Shown here: positions 55,001-61,721 of the stretch, piece after piece
Layout: the number at the start of each line of letters is the position of its first letter
Position numbering within the stretch: position 1 is the first letter of the stretch
Assembly: GCA_913055735.1 (NCBI GenBank)
Contig: CAJXKD010000001.1
Span: forward strand, 1,708,281 to 1,772,280
Origin: an uncultured Rhodospirillales bacterium
Lineage (GTDB): Bacteria; Pseudomonadota; Alphaproteobacteria; Rhodospirillales; UBA2165
Direction of reading: 5' to 3'
Length of the DNA: 64,000 nt
Position numbers and translations under genes: made by a program
Notes under the pieces: model-generated
What the model saw: the letters and a program-made list of their open reading frames with translations, nothing else
What the model was told of the DNA's origin: nothing
Database searches by the model: none

Positions 55001-55138
55001 CTGTCTGATTGTCACGGTCGGGTCTTCGGCTCGGGGATATGTGATGAATTGGGAGGTGCCGAGCGCGATGACGATAAGGATGCCGATTATCGTAAGCCGA
55101 GAGTTCTCGAGGGCGAGCTTGGATAAGTTCATGGCCAA
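52043..55138 (-). CDS. RND-family efflux transporter permease
   Basis: A 1031-residue inner-membrane RND pump of the AcrB/MdtB type, driven by protons. Twelve membrane helices and two large periplasmic loops fit the sequence, with an internal repeat. The TM4 proton-relay segment reads LGMLVDNGIVVAEDI, so the usual Asp-Asp pair is Asp402-Asn403 here. The second half has the GILINNGIVLIDRIQ counterpart. It is 14 bases downstream of its adaptor gene. No outer-membrane channel gene is nearby, so a TolC-like protein encoded elsewhere would be needed. The gene lies between the two tRNA-derived repeats and parts of it are AT-richer than the surroundings. Confidence 0.92.
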   Translation of the reverse strand: MAMNLSKLALENSRLTIIGILIVIALGTSQFITYPRAEDPTVTIRQVEISASFPGMSPDRVEELITKPIESAMREIAEIDEINSISKTGSSQVKLDIHDRFTTLEPIFQDIRNKADDLKRELPDGTIGPSVSDDVGLTAVATIALWADGFSLGEMHDVAREIRDQVYTLTGVKKVELIGIQDERIYLELDPSEYAQLELSPRDVFGALANQNIVEPGGQIVSDGRTLIIEPSGNLSSVDEIRNTVFRIPETDRVLTLGDVVSVRRSLVDPPQFPAYFNNRPTIVISVSTVEGTNNVEFGKRLTALITDIQSELPIGYVLEYATFQPELIAAAVGSAVSNVYQTLAIVLVVVMLFLGLRTGLIVGSFVPLTMLLGIIVMRAFDVELQRMSIAATIIALGMLVDNGIVVAEDIRARLEQGVGRSDAAIQAGRTLAIPLLTSSLTTIFAFLPMLLIDGATGEFVRSLAQVVAILLLASWLLSMTVTPAMCAWFMRVSPQAADQKGPSYDGFIYRLYRKVLFAFLRWRLASIGSLIGLLVIAVLALGTIRTEFFPLGDRNQLLVYLDFEAGTDVRETERQLRKLTSWLSDKSANPEITSNIAYVGFGGPRFFLALSPVDPDPHHAFVLVNTSSAADVSTLIGRINSFADQNMPTGLVDAKKMWFGSSEPGLIQIRLVGVNQDALTQAAGKLVNALHEIEGTVGIEQDWENKVLSLVADVDQVRARRAGVTSSDVASALNTTFAGLAISDYREGDRIIPIVVRGNDDLRFSLSSLGQVQVYSSSSDSFVSLGQVATINAEWRHSRIKRRNQVRTVTVEARNPNLPAPKLLELIQPALNALDLPAGHKLEIGGEIEDQAEANQNLFGLLPLALAGIIVLLVGQFNSFRKGTIIIVTIPLILIGGVLGLIVMNAPFGFMVILGLFSLAGILINNGIVLIDRIQIEERAGRDALDAIVTACLARLRPILMTTLTTVLGLVPLILFGGALFYGMASVIAIGLIVATLFTLGFVPVLYTLFFRINTDGVADAVSQAPRPTG

Positions 55139-55152
55139 CCGGAACCGCTTCT

Positions 55153-56262
55153 TTACTGGCCGCCGAGCAACTTGACCCGTTGGCCATCCCTAAGGAAGCT
55201 GACGCCAGCGGACGCGATTATGTCCCCGGTGTTGAGGCCCTCCGAGACGCTTATCAAGTTGCCGCGAACCGCTTCACCGCCCTGGATTGGTGTTCTCCTG
55301 ACGGTCATAGAAGCTGGATCATAGCGAAATACATAACCCCTTGCGTTCTCGTCCCCCGGTGCAATCGCAACTAAGGGGATTAGAAATCCTCGGTCCTCCG
55401 CATTTGGCGACGATGTTACGCCGGCCTCCACGGCCATTCCAGGGAGCAAACTCGGTGGGCCGTCAACGACAGCCGCCGTGACAGTTACTGAATTAGCCGC
55501 ACCGGCAGATGTGCCGATTTCGGTAATTCGGCCTGAACAGCCGCAACCGGCCACGGCGGTTGTCGCGATAGTGATGGGAGAGCCAACAGACAACCTGTTC
55601 ACGAATGTGTCGGGTACCGAGAAATCGACCTCCAGCACTCCCTTAGAATCGATCTGGAGGACCGTCTGTCCTTTCTGGACTTCGACGAATGGCTCAACCT
55701 GCCGCGCAGAAACAACCCCGTCGAACGGTGCCTTAAGACTGGCATTTTCCAAGTCACGGCGCGCCAGTCCCAGCCTTGATCGCGCAAGACTTAACGCACC
55801 CTCCGAAGCGTCGAAGGCTACGGTCGCTTGGTCTAACGCCGCTTTGGCAACCCAGCCCTTGCTGTGTAGATCGCGCTTGCGTTCCAGGTCGCTCTTCGCG
55901 TTATCGAACTGAGCTTTATCACTATCCAACTGCGCTTGAGCGGCAGTTACATCCAGTGAAAATGGTTCGGTATCCAAGCGCGCCAGCACCTGATCCCGCG
56001 TTACCGCGTCGCCTATCTTGACGTTTACCGCCGCGACGGTTCCCGAAACGGCAAAGCTGAGAGCCGCGGAGTTTGCCGCGGTCAGCTTTCCCGAGAAACG
56101 CCGTACATTGCCCCCTGCCGGCTCTACCACCGTATAAGATTTAATAGCCCGAATCCGTTCTTGGATCTCCGGACGTTCCTCCTCGCAAGCCGCCAGCGCG
56201 AACAAGACCAATGGAGCTAAAGGGGCTAGCAATATCCTGGTATGAAACTTCGAGCTACTCAT
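55153..56262 (-). CDS. RND efflux periplasmic adaptor (membrane fusion protein), lipoprotein
   Basis: A 369-residue HlyD/AcrA-type adaptor linking the RND pump to an outer-membrane channel. The lipobox is ALAAC (Cys26). The first lipoyl half is SFAVSGTVAAVNVKIGDAVT, then a helical hairpin (about 95-160), then the second lipoyl half ASLKAPFDGVVSARQVEPFV. A beta barrel and membrane-proximal domain follow. It is the first gene of the two-gene efflux operon. Substrate range cannot be read from sequence. Confidence 0.92.
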   Translation of the reverse strand: MSSSKFHTRILLAPLAPLVLFALAACEEERPEIQERIRAIKSYTVVEPAGGNVRRFSGKLTAANSAALSFAVSGTVAAVNVKIGDAVTRDQVLARLDTEPFSLDVTAAQAQLDSDKAQFDNAKSDLERKRDLHSKGWVAKAALDQATVAFDASEGALSLARSRLGLARRDLENASLKAPFDGVVSARQVEPFVEVQKGQTVLQIDSKGVLEVDFSVPDTFVNRLSVGSPITIATTAVAGCGCSGRITEIGTSAGAANSVTVTAAVVDGPPSLLPGMAVEAGVTSSPNAEDRGFLIPLVAIAPGDENARGYVFRYDPASMTVRRTPIQGGEAVRGNLISVSEGLNTGDIIASAGVSFLRDGQRVKLLGGQ

Positions 56263-56328
56263 CGCGGCATCCTATCGGCTATGCGTCCGCTTGGAAACGG
56301 TGGGCTCATCACCAATTAGTCATCACGT

Positions 56329-56371
56329 GATCAGGCTGGAAAGTTTGGAGTTCGAGTCCTCCCGGGCGCCA
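56329..56371 (+). repeat. tRNA-Arg 3' fragment at the far end of the RND island (attR-like)
   Basis: Contains the exact 20-base copy of the tRNA 3' end (56350-56369) followed by CCA, and upstream GATCAGG, also shared with the tRNA anticodon arm. The region between differs in length from the real tRNA, and the 5' half is missing. It is a displaced fragment, not a working tRNA. Confidence 0.65.
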
Positions 56372-56441
56372 TTCCCTCGGGAATGGCCGCCCTCCTAATA
56401 AACGAAGAGGTTCGAACGGCGTTCGAACCGGCGCGCCATTT
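56368..56441. repeat. Inverted repeats and second tRNA-flank match beside the attR-like site
   Basis: A hairpin of 8 bp with loop CTCG lies at 56368-56387. A perfect 9-bp inverted repeat (GGTTCGAAC, GGC, GTTCGAACC) lies at 56409-56429. The 12 bases GGCGCGCCATTT at 56430-56441 repeat the sequence at 52011-52022 spanning the tRNA end and its flank. This may be a scar of an earlier or nested insertion. The second hairpin is not followed by a T-tract. Confidence 0.5.
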
Positions 56442-56459
56442 CTTCCATACAAATTCAGA

Positions 56460-59177
56460 CTAGACCGCGGGCAACCGCACGGTGAAGCAGGCGCCGTCAC
56501 CCGCGTCTGGTTGAAGCACCAGATCGCCGCCCAGGCGCTTCATGATCTGTTTGGAAATGGCAAGGCCGAGGCCGCTGCCGCCGTGGCGTCCCGCATGTTC
56601 GTCCCAGCCGCGCGAGAATTTGGAGAAAAGACCTTCCCGGTCGGGCGCCGAAATGCCCGGGCCGTTGTCCCGAACATGGATCTCCCAACCTGTGTTGGTG
56701 CCGTTCGACAAGGTGATCCACGTCTTACGTGCCGGAGAGTCGTTGAACTTGATGGCGTTGGACAACAGATTGATGAACACCTGTTTCAGCCGGTCCGAGT
56801 TCGCCTTCACCATCACGGGTTTCTCGCCCATCTCGTCGATCAGGGTCACGCCATTGTTCTGCGCGAGCCCGCGCATGGTTTCGACCGCGGTGCGGACGGC
56901 GTCGACGGCGTCGACATCCTCGAGCTGCCAATCGATCTCGTCGTTCTCTAAACGCCCCAGTTCCAGAATCTCGTCGAGCAAGCGGGTCAGGCGCATGCTT
57001 TCCTGTTGAATGATGGTGAGGAACCGGCTGGCTTGTTCGGTTTCTAAATCCGGTTGATCGACCAGAATTTCGGAAAAGGAGCGGATCGACGTCATCGGCG
57101 TGCGCAGTTCATGGCTGACCCGGCTGAGGAAATCGTCCTTGAGTTTGTCGAGGGTGGTCAACTGGGCGTTGGCGCGGCGGAGTTCGGCGGCCGTATCCTC
57201 GAGTTCCTTCGACTTGCGCTCCAACTCGCGGCTATAGCGGATGGCTTGCTGGGTTTCGTCGAGAATATTGATAACCGTGTCGAGGCTGATGGTTTCGCCT
57301 TTGACGATCCGCGAGATCAATGAGCGGGCGGAGGCGGCGCCGACGTTGCTGGCAAGCTCGCGTTCCACCTGGGCGATCAGGGCGGGATCGGGCGACGGCA
57401 GCTCATCGGTCCGGCCTTGCTGGCGGGCGAAATCCTCGAACAATCGGTGGGCGCGGGGTTCGCCGAGGAACCGCCGGGCCAACTGATAAAGGTCGTCGAT
57501 GGTGACAGAGCGGATCAGGGCGCCTTCGAAAACCTGTTTGCTGTCCTTGAGGGCATCGACGAACACCGCCGATTGCAGGCGCTCGATGGGGCTTTGGCGG
57601 GTCGCGAGCGATACGGCGACGTAAAGGCCCGTGTTCACCGTCATGCTCCAGAACACGCCGTGCACGATCAGGTCCCATCCGACAAACCCGAACAGAGCAT
57701 CGGGTTTGAGGAAGGCGATGGACCACGGACCGTGTTCAACCACATCCATGAAGGCCCATCCCGATCCGGCAAAGCTCGGCACCAATAAGGTATAGACCCA
57801 AAGCAGAAATCCGGTGGCGAGACCGACAAGAGCGCCTTTCTTGGTGCCGCCCGACCAAAAGATGCCGCCCAACAGGGCCGGCAGGAATTGGGCGATCCCG
57901 ACGAACGAGATCAAACCGATGGAGGCGAGGGGGCTCGAGGTGCCGATCAGCCGGTAGTAGGTAAAGCCCAAGCTGAGAATGGCGATGATGCTGAGCCGCC
58001 GCACGAGCAGCAGGGTTGCGGAGAAGTCGCCGCTGTCATGTGTGCTGAAGAAATGAAACCGCAGGATGACCGGCATGACGAGGTGGTTGGAGATCATGAT
58101 CGCCAGCGCAATGCTCGCGACGATGACCATCGAGGTCGCCGCCGACAGGCCGCCGATGAACGCGAGCAAGGCCAGGGTTTCGTGACCCGAAGCCAGCGGC
58201 ACGGCGAGAACATAGAGATCGGGGTTCATCGAGGCGGGCAGTTGCGTCATGCCGCTTATGGCGATGGGCACGACGAACATACTGACCAGCATCAGGTAAA
58301 GCGGGAACAGCCACGACGCGGTCGCGACATGACGCTCTTCGACATTTTCCACCACCGCGACCTGAAATTGACGCGGCAGGCAGATGATCGCGGCCGCCGA
58401 CAAAAACGTCAGCACCACCCAGCGGGGCTCGAAGCCTTCTGAAAATCCATACAGCTTATGGACGTCGGCATTCGCCGAGGCTTGAACGAACAGGTCCCGC
58501 AGACCGTCGTGCAGACCATAGGTCGCGAGAAAGGCGATGGCGCCGAGGCTTAACAGCTTGACGATCGATTCGAACGCGATGGCGGCAACGATGCCCGGAT
58601 GACGTTCGTCGGCGCCCAGGTTGCGGGTGCCGAACAGAATGACGAACACGGCCATGCAGACGGCGACCCAAAACCCGGTGTCGGCGACGAAGCTGGGCCG
58701 TCTCGCGCCGACAGTGTCCAGAGTGTTGAAGGCCCCCAAGGTGTCGAAGCTCGTCGCGACTGCCTGGAGTTGCAAGGCAATATACGGGGTGACGCCGATC
58801 ACCGCGATGATGGTGACCAGGGCGGAGATGGAGACGCTTTTGCCGTAGCGCGCCGAAATAAAGTCGGCAATGGAGGTGATGCGCTGTGACTTGCTGATGC
58901 GGACCAGTTTGCGGAGCCCAAAGCTCCAAGCAACGAGCACCAGCGTCGGTCCGAGATAGATGGTCAGGAATTCAAGGCCGGATCGCGCCGCCGAGCCCAC
59001 CGCGCCGTAGAAGGTCCAGGACGTGCAATAGACGGCGAGGGACAAGGTATAGACGACGGAGGAATTGACGAAGCTCGAGCCGCCCTTTTTCGCGCGGCGG
59101 TCACTGTAGAAGGCAAGCAGAAACAAGCCGCCCAGATAGATGCTCGCAACGAGAATGATGAGGGACGAACTGAGCAT
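56460..59177 (-). CDS. SLC5-STAC sensor histidine kinase (CbrA/CrbS type)
   Basis: A 905-residue fusion of a sodium/solute symporter-like domain (SLC5, about residues 1-525, 12-13 helices) and a STAC-type linker (540-640, LKDSKQVFEGALIRSVTIDD). A coiled coil precedes the HisKA domain (His689 in RVSHELRTPMTSIRSF). The ATPase domain has [20 protein letters not shown] and GSGLGLAISKQI. Relatives CbrA and CrbS sense carbon/histidine or acetate availability. There is no PAS domain, so the kinase follows STAC directly. It is the last gene of a four-gene operon with an ScfR-type regulator, a receiver and a small membrane protein. Confidence 0.94.
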   Translation of the reverse strand: MLSSSLIILVASIYLGGLFLLAFYSDRRAKKGGSSFVNSSVVYTLSLAVYCTSWTFYGAVGSAARSGLEFLTIYLGPTLVLVAWSFGLRKLVRISKSQRITSIADFISARYGKSVSISALVTIIAVIGVTPYIALQLQAVATSFDTLGAFNTLDTVGARRPSFVADTGFWVAVCMAVFVILFGTRNLGADERHPGIVAAIAFESIVKLLSLGAIAFLATYGLHDGLRDLFVQASANADVHKLYGFSEGFEPRWVVLTFLSAAAIICLPRQFQVAVVENVEERHVATASWLFPLYLMLVSMFVVPIAISGMTQLPASMNPDLYVLAVPLASGHETLALLAFIGGLSAATSMVIVASIALAIMISNHLVMPVILRFHFFSTHDSGDFSATLLLVRRLSIIAILSLGFTYYRLIGTSSPLASIGLISFVGIAQFLPALLGGIFWSGGTKKGALVGLATGFLLWVYTLLVPSFAGSGWAFMDVVEHGPWSIAFLKPDALFGFVGWDLIVHGVFWSMTVNTGLYVAVSLATRQSPIERLQSAVFVDALKDSKQVFEGALIRSVTIDDLYQLARRFLGEPRAHRLFEDFARQQGRTDELPSPDPALIAQVERELASNVGAASARSLISRIVKGETISLDTVINILDETQQAIRYSRELERKSKELEDTAAELRRANAQLTTLDKLKDDFLSRVSHELRTPMTSIRSFSEILVDQPDLETEQASRFLTIIQQESMRLTRLLDEILELGRLENDEIDWQLEDVDAVDAVRTAVETMRGLAQNNGVTLIDEMGEKPVMVKANSDRLKQVFINLLSNAIKFNDSPARKTWITLSNGTNTGWEIHVRDNGPGISAPDREGLFSKFSRGWDEHAGRHGGSGLGLAISKQIMKRLGGDLVLQPDAGDGACFTVRLPAV

Positions 59178-59186
59178 CGAACCGGC

Positions 59187-59447
59187 CTACCGCTCCGCCG
59201 GGTCGGTCGTGTTCGGCCCGGGAGAGGCCGACACATTGGTATCGCTGGTCATGACCATCCGGCGAGACAGCCATGCGGTGACCACGATTCCGGCTAGCCA
59301 CACGGAGAATATGTAGACATGGAGCAGCGGAATGCCGGCGAGGAAACTTTGCTGGTCGAACACCTGCAAATAAGGCGGCATGAGCAGCAACAGCATCACC
59401 ACCGGCAGGACGAATGCGGCATCGCGGGTGCGTCTGTTGCGGGACAT
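59187..59447 (-). CDS. Small two-helix membrane protein, symporter-associated
   Basis: An 86-residue protein with two predicted membrane helices (about 11-28 and 42-62), joined by a short loop QVFDQQSFLAGIPLLHVYIF. Small proteins of this sort (DUF3311-like) often lie directly upstream of sodium:solute symporter genes. Here it precedes the SLC5-kinase by 9 bases, so it is probably a partner of the transporter-like sensor domain. Function is inferred from position. Confidence 0.75.
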   Translation of the reverse strand: MSRNRRTRDAAFVLPVVMLLLLMPPYLQVFDQQSFLAGIPLLHVYIFSVWLAGIVVTAWLSRRMVMTSDTNVSASPGPNTTDPAER

Positions 59448-59469
59448 GGCCCTAACCTTTTCCCTGAAA

Positions 59470-59856
59470 CTACTGTTGCGGCGCCTTGGCGCTTTCCAGA
59501 AGGGCGGCGACCGAGCTCACCAGTTCCTGATTGGAAAACGGTTTGGTCATGAATTGATCGACACCCAGATCGACCATGCGACGCCGGTCCGCTTCCTGGC
59601 CCTTTGCGGTCAGGGCCAACACCGGCAAGGCGGCGAACTCGGGTTGTTCGCGGATGCGGCGTAGAATTTCGAAACCGCTGGTGGTCGGCAGCATGATGTC
59701 GAGGATCAACAAATCCGGCCGCTGTTTTTTCAGTTCGTCCAGAACCGAGGCGCCGTCGGAGACCGACGCTATGGTGTGTCCTTCCCGTGACAGAAGGAAG
59801 CTGAGCGATTCAACGATGAACGGCTCGTCCTCCGCGATAAGAATTTTGGTTCCCAT
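59470..59856 (-). CDS. Single-domain response regulator (receiver only)
   Basis: A 128-residue CheY-like receiver without output domain. The acidic pocket Asp10-Glu11, phosphoacceptor Asp53 (LLILDIMLP), Thr83 and Lys105 (TKPFS) are all present, so it should be phosphorylatable. The ATG at 59856 is selected by GGGGGAG just upstream. It lies between the ScfR-type regulator and the symporter-kinase genes and is their obvious phosphotransfer partner. With no DNA-binding domain it must act on another protein. Confidence 0.93.
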   Translation of the reverse strand: MGTKILIAEDEPFIVESLSFLLSREGHTIASVSDGASVLDELKKQRPDLLILDIMLPTTSGFEILRRIREQPEFAALPVLALTAKGQEADRRRMVDLGVDQFMTKPFSNQELVSSVAALLESAKAPQQ

Positions 59857-59927
59857 GGTTTTCTCCCCCATGCTCTCCCTGTGCGGCACCCGTTTTTATC
59901 TGGTGGTGTGCTCGCGCTTTTGAAATT

Positions 59928-61508
59928 TCATTCCGCTGCCGCGCCCGTGACGGGTGCCTTACGGTTGTTTTGCCTACTGTCGCCAGCCAACAACGATGGC
60001 TGTGCCCGTTGACGGCAATCGTGCCGTTCGCAGAGCCGGCAGCTGAATCCGACCGGCGTCTCGAGCGATGCCTGCCCGGTGGCGTATCGGTCGCCGTAAA
60101 CGAGCCGGTCCATATACAGAGAATCACACCCGATCATGACGCTGTAGCGGGTCGGCGCTTCGCCGAAGCCGGCGGTTCGTTTGTCAACGGTGCGGGCAAT
60201 GAACAGATAGCGTTCGCCCAGCTGCGTCGTTGCCAATTGCGATACGATACGCCCCGGTTCCGAGAAGGCGGCATAGATGGCCCATAAAGGGCACGCCCCG
60301 CCGAACCGCGGCATGGGAAGGCCGGGTATGCTGAACGGCTTGGAAATATTGCCGGCCGGATCGGTGCGCAAGAAGGCAAAGGGAACGCCGGGTGCTTTCG
60401 GCCGTTGCAGGGTCACGAGGCGGTGGGCCGTTTGCTCGAAACTGCTGCCGAAAGCGGCGCTCAGGCGGTCGATATCATAACGGTGATGTTCGGCGGCCTT
60501 CAGAAATTCTTGATAGGGAAAGAGAAGGGCGCCTGCGCCGTAACTGGCGAGGGCCCTGCGGCCAAGAGATCGGGCGTCGTCGTTGGTCAGCCGGCTATCT
60601 TGCACGAGTCTGTCGAGAAGGTCGGCGGCCTCGATCTCGATCAACCGCTTCGCCATGCGGAAACGGATGGAAGCCTCCGGTGCCCGGGTGTCGAGCCAAA
60701 ACACATTCTCCGAAGGTTCTCTCGTGTCGCCATCTGTGAAACGGACGTCGATGCCGTGGCGATCGGAAAGCCGTCCGGCAATTGCCGTTGCCACCAGCTT
60801 GCCGCTGACTCCCATCTCGTCCCGCAGCGACCGCGTCGCCGATTCGAGTTCATCGAAATAGTTGCGGTGCGCAATGATGAAGTCGTCGACCTCTTTTTCC
60901 GGCGACAGCGGTTCGGGTGCATCCATGGCGCTACCGAGCAATTCGATCATCGCGCGGACACTGGAACCCAACTGGCCGCTTTGTGAAGCGACGATGCCGC
61001 TGAACCGCCGCTGGTCACCCGCATTGAGATCGTCGAATTGACCTAGAATTTCGGCGAAGGACCGGATCGACGTGGTCTGGGTGAGAATGGCATGGCTGAG
61101 CTGATGCAGCATGGGGTCCTGGCTCAACCTGTCGGACAGAGACAGGGCGTGCTCCGCGGTGTCTTGGTATTTGCGGTGCAGTGCCAGTAAGGCCCGTGCC
61201 CAATCGGGGTTCTCCGCGACCAGCCGGACGACGTTCTTTTCATCGAGCCCCGTCAGCGATTGGGATCGCGCCATCTCGAGAGTTTGCTGAACGAGGGGGC
61301 CGTCTTCGGCGTCGCTCAAATGGCTCGTCTCTACGCCCAGCTGGGCCGCCAAACGGTTGAGCAGGGCGCCCCCGATCATCCGTTTGTTGTGCTCGATGAG
61401 GTTCAAATAGGAAACGGAAATGCCTGCCTGTTGCGCCAAGGCGGACTGGGTCAAGCCCAGTTCCTTCCGCTTGTTGCGGATCCGTTGTCCGATCGGCAGA
61501 CGTTGCAC
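59928..61508 (-). CDS. ScfR-type (XRE-HTH, IrrE-like) acyl-CoA regulator with HisKA-like segment
   Basis: A 526-residue transcription factor. An XRE helix-turn-helix (about 6-60, with the ScfR-like GISVSYLNLIEHNKRM) comes first. The C-terminal half is a short-chain fatty acyl regulator domain ending in the cysteine motif CRLCERHDCRQRA (Cys490, 493, 498). An IrrE-like region (about 270-300) lacks the HExxH zinc motif, so no peptidase activity is expected. Residues 134-191 match the HisKA region of the neighbouring kinase (22 of 58 identical, no gap), aligning His139 with its phosphoacceptor. A PccR-type operator lies 33 bases upstream of the start. The gene heads the operon with the receiver and SLC5-kinase. 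Confidence 0.9.
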   Translation of the reverse strand: MQRLPIGQRIRNKRKELGLTQSALAQQAGISVSYLNLIEHNKRMIGGALLNRLAAQLGVETSHLSDAEDGPLVQQTLEMARSQSLTGLDEKNVVRLVAENPDWARALLALHRKYQDTAEHALSLSDRLSQDPMLHQLSHAILTQTTSIRSFAEILGQFDDLNAGDQRRFSGIVASQSGQLGSSVRAMIELLGSAMDAPEPLSPEKEVDDFIIAHRNYFDELESATRSLRDEMGVSGKLVATAIAGRLSDRHGIDVRFTDGDTREPSENVFWLDTRAPEASIRFRMAKRLIEIEAADLLDRLVQDSRLTNDDARSLGRRALASYGAGALLFPYQEFLKAAEHHRYDIDRLSAAFGSSFEQTAHRLVTLQRPKAPGVPFAFLRTDPAGNISKPFSIPGLPMPRFGGACPLWAIYAAFSEPGRIVSQLATTQLGERYLFIARTVDKRTAGFGEAPTRYSVMIGCDSLYMDRLVYGDRYATGQASLETPVGFSCRLCERHDCRQRAQPSLLAGDSRQNNRKAPVTGAAAE

Positions 61509-61540
61509 GTAATGCCTCCCCAGGCGTGTGCGTGTTTAAT

Positions 61541-61560
61541 TTTGCAAAAATATTTACTTA
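61541..61560. promoter_or_regulatory. Candidate ScfR/PccR-type operator
   Basis: TTTGCAAA (61541-61548), four bases, then TTTACTTA (61553-61560). Rhodobacter PccR is described as binding TTTGCAAA-N4-TTTGCAAA, and other ScfR proteins bind TTTGCAAA-like sites. Here the first half-site is perfect and the second matches 5 of 8. It lies between the divergent regulator and ABC transporter genes. A weaker pair (TTTACAAG, TTTGCTAG, spacing 2) lies at 61584-61601. Confidence 0.62.
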
Positions 61561-61721
61561 AAAAAGCTCGGAACACAAACATTTTTACAAGATTTTGCTA
61601 GCCGGCCTCTCGCCGCTTGCGCGCTTTCCTTCCCATCCGTAGTGAAGAGAGGGACAGGGGCGGGGCGCCTATTTGCCCCAAAGAAAGTCCTTGGATAACG
61701 AAATCACGGGAGAGCTTCGAA

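Noticed and set aside
52020-56349. Integrase or transposase within the tRNA-bounded block
   Set aside because: Both strands were read; only the RND adaptor and pump are present.
56329-56371. Second functional tRNA-Arg
   Set aside because: Only the 3' part is present, with no acceptor 5' strand, D-arm or complete anticodon arm.
59928-61508. Active IrrE/ImmA metallopeptidase
   Set aside because: The HExxH motif is missing in the corresponding region.
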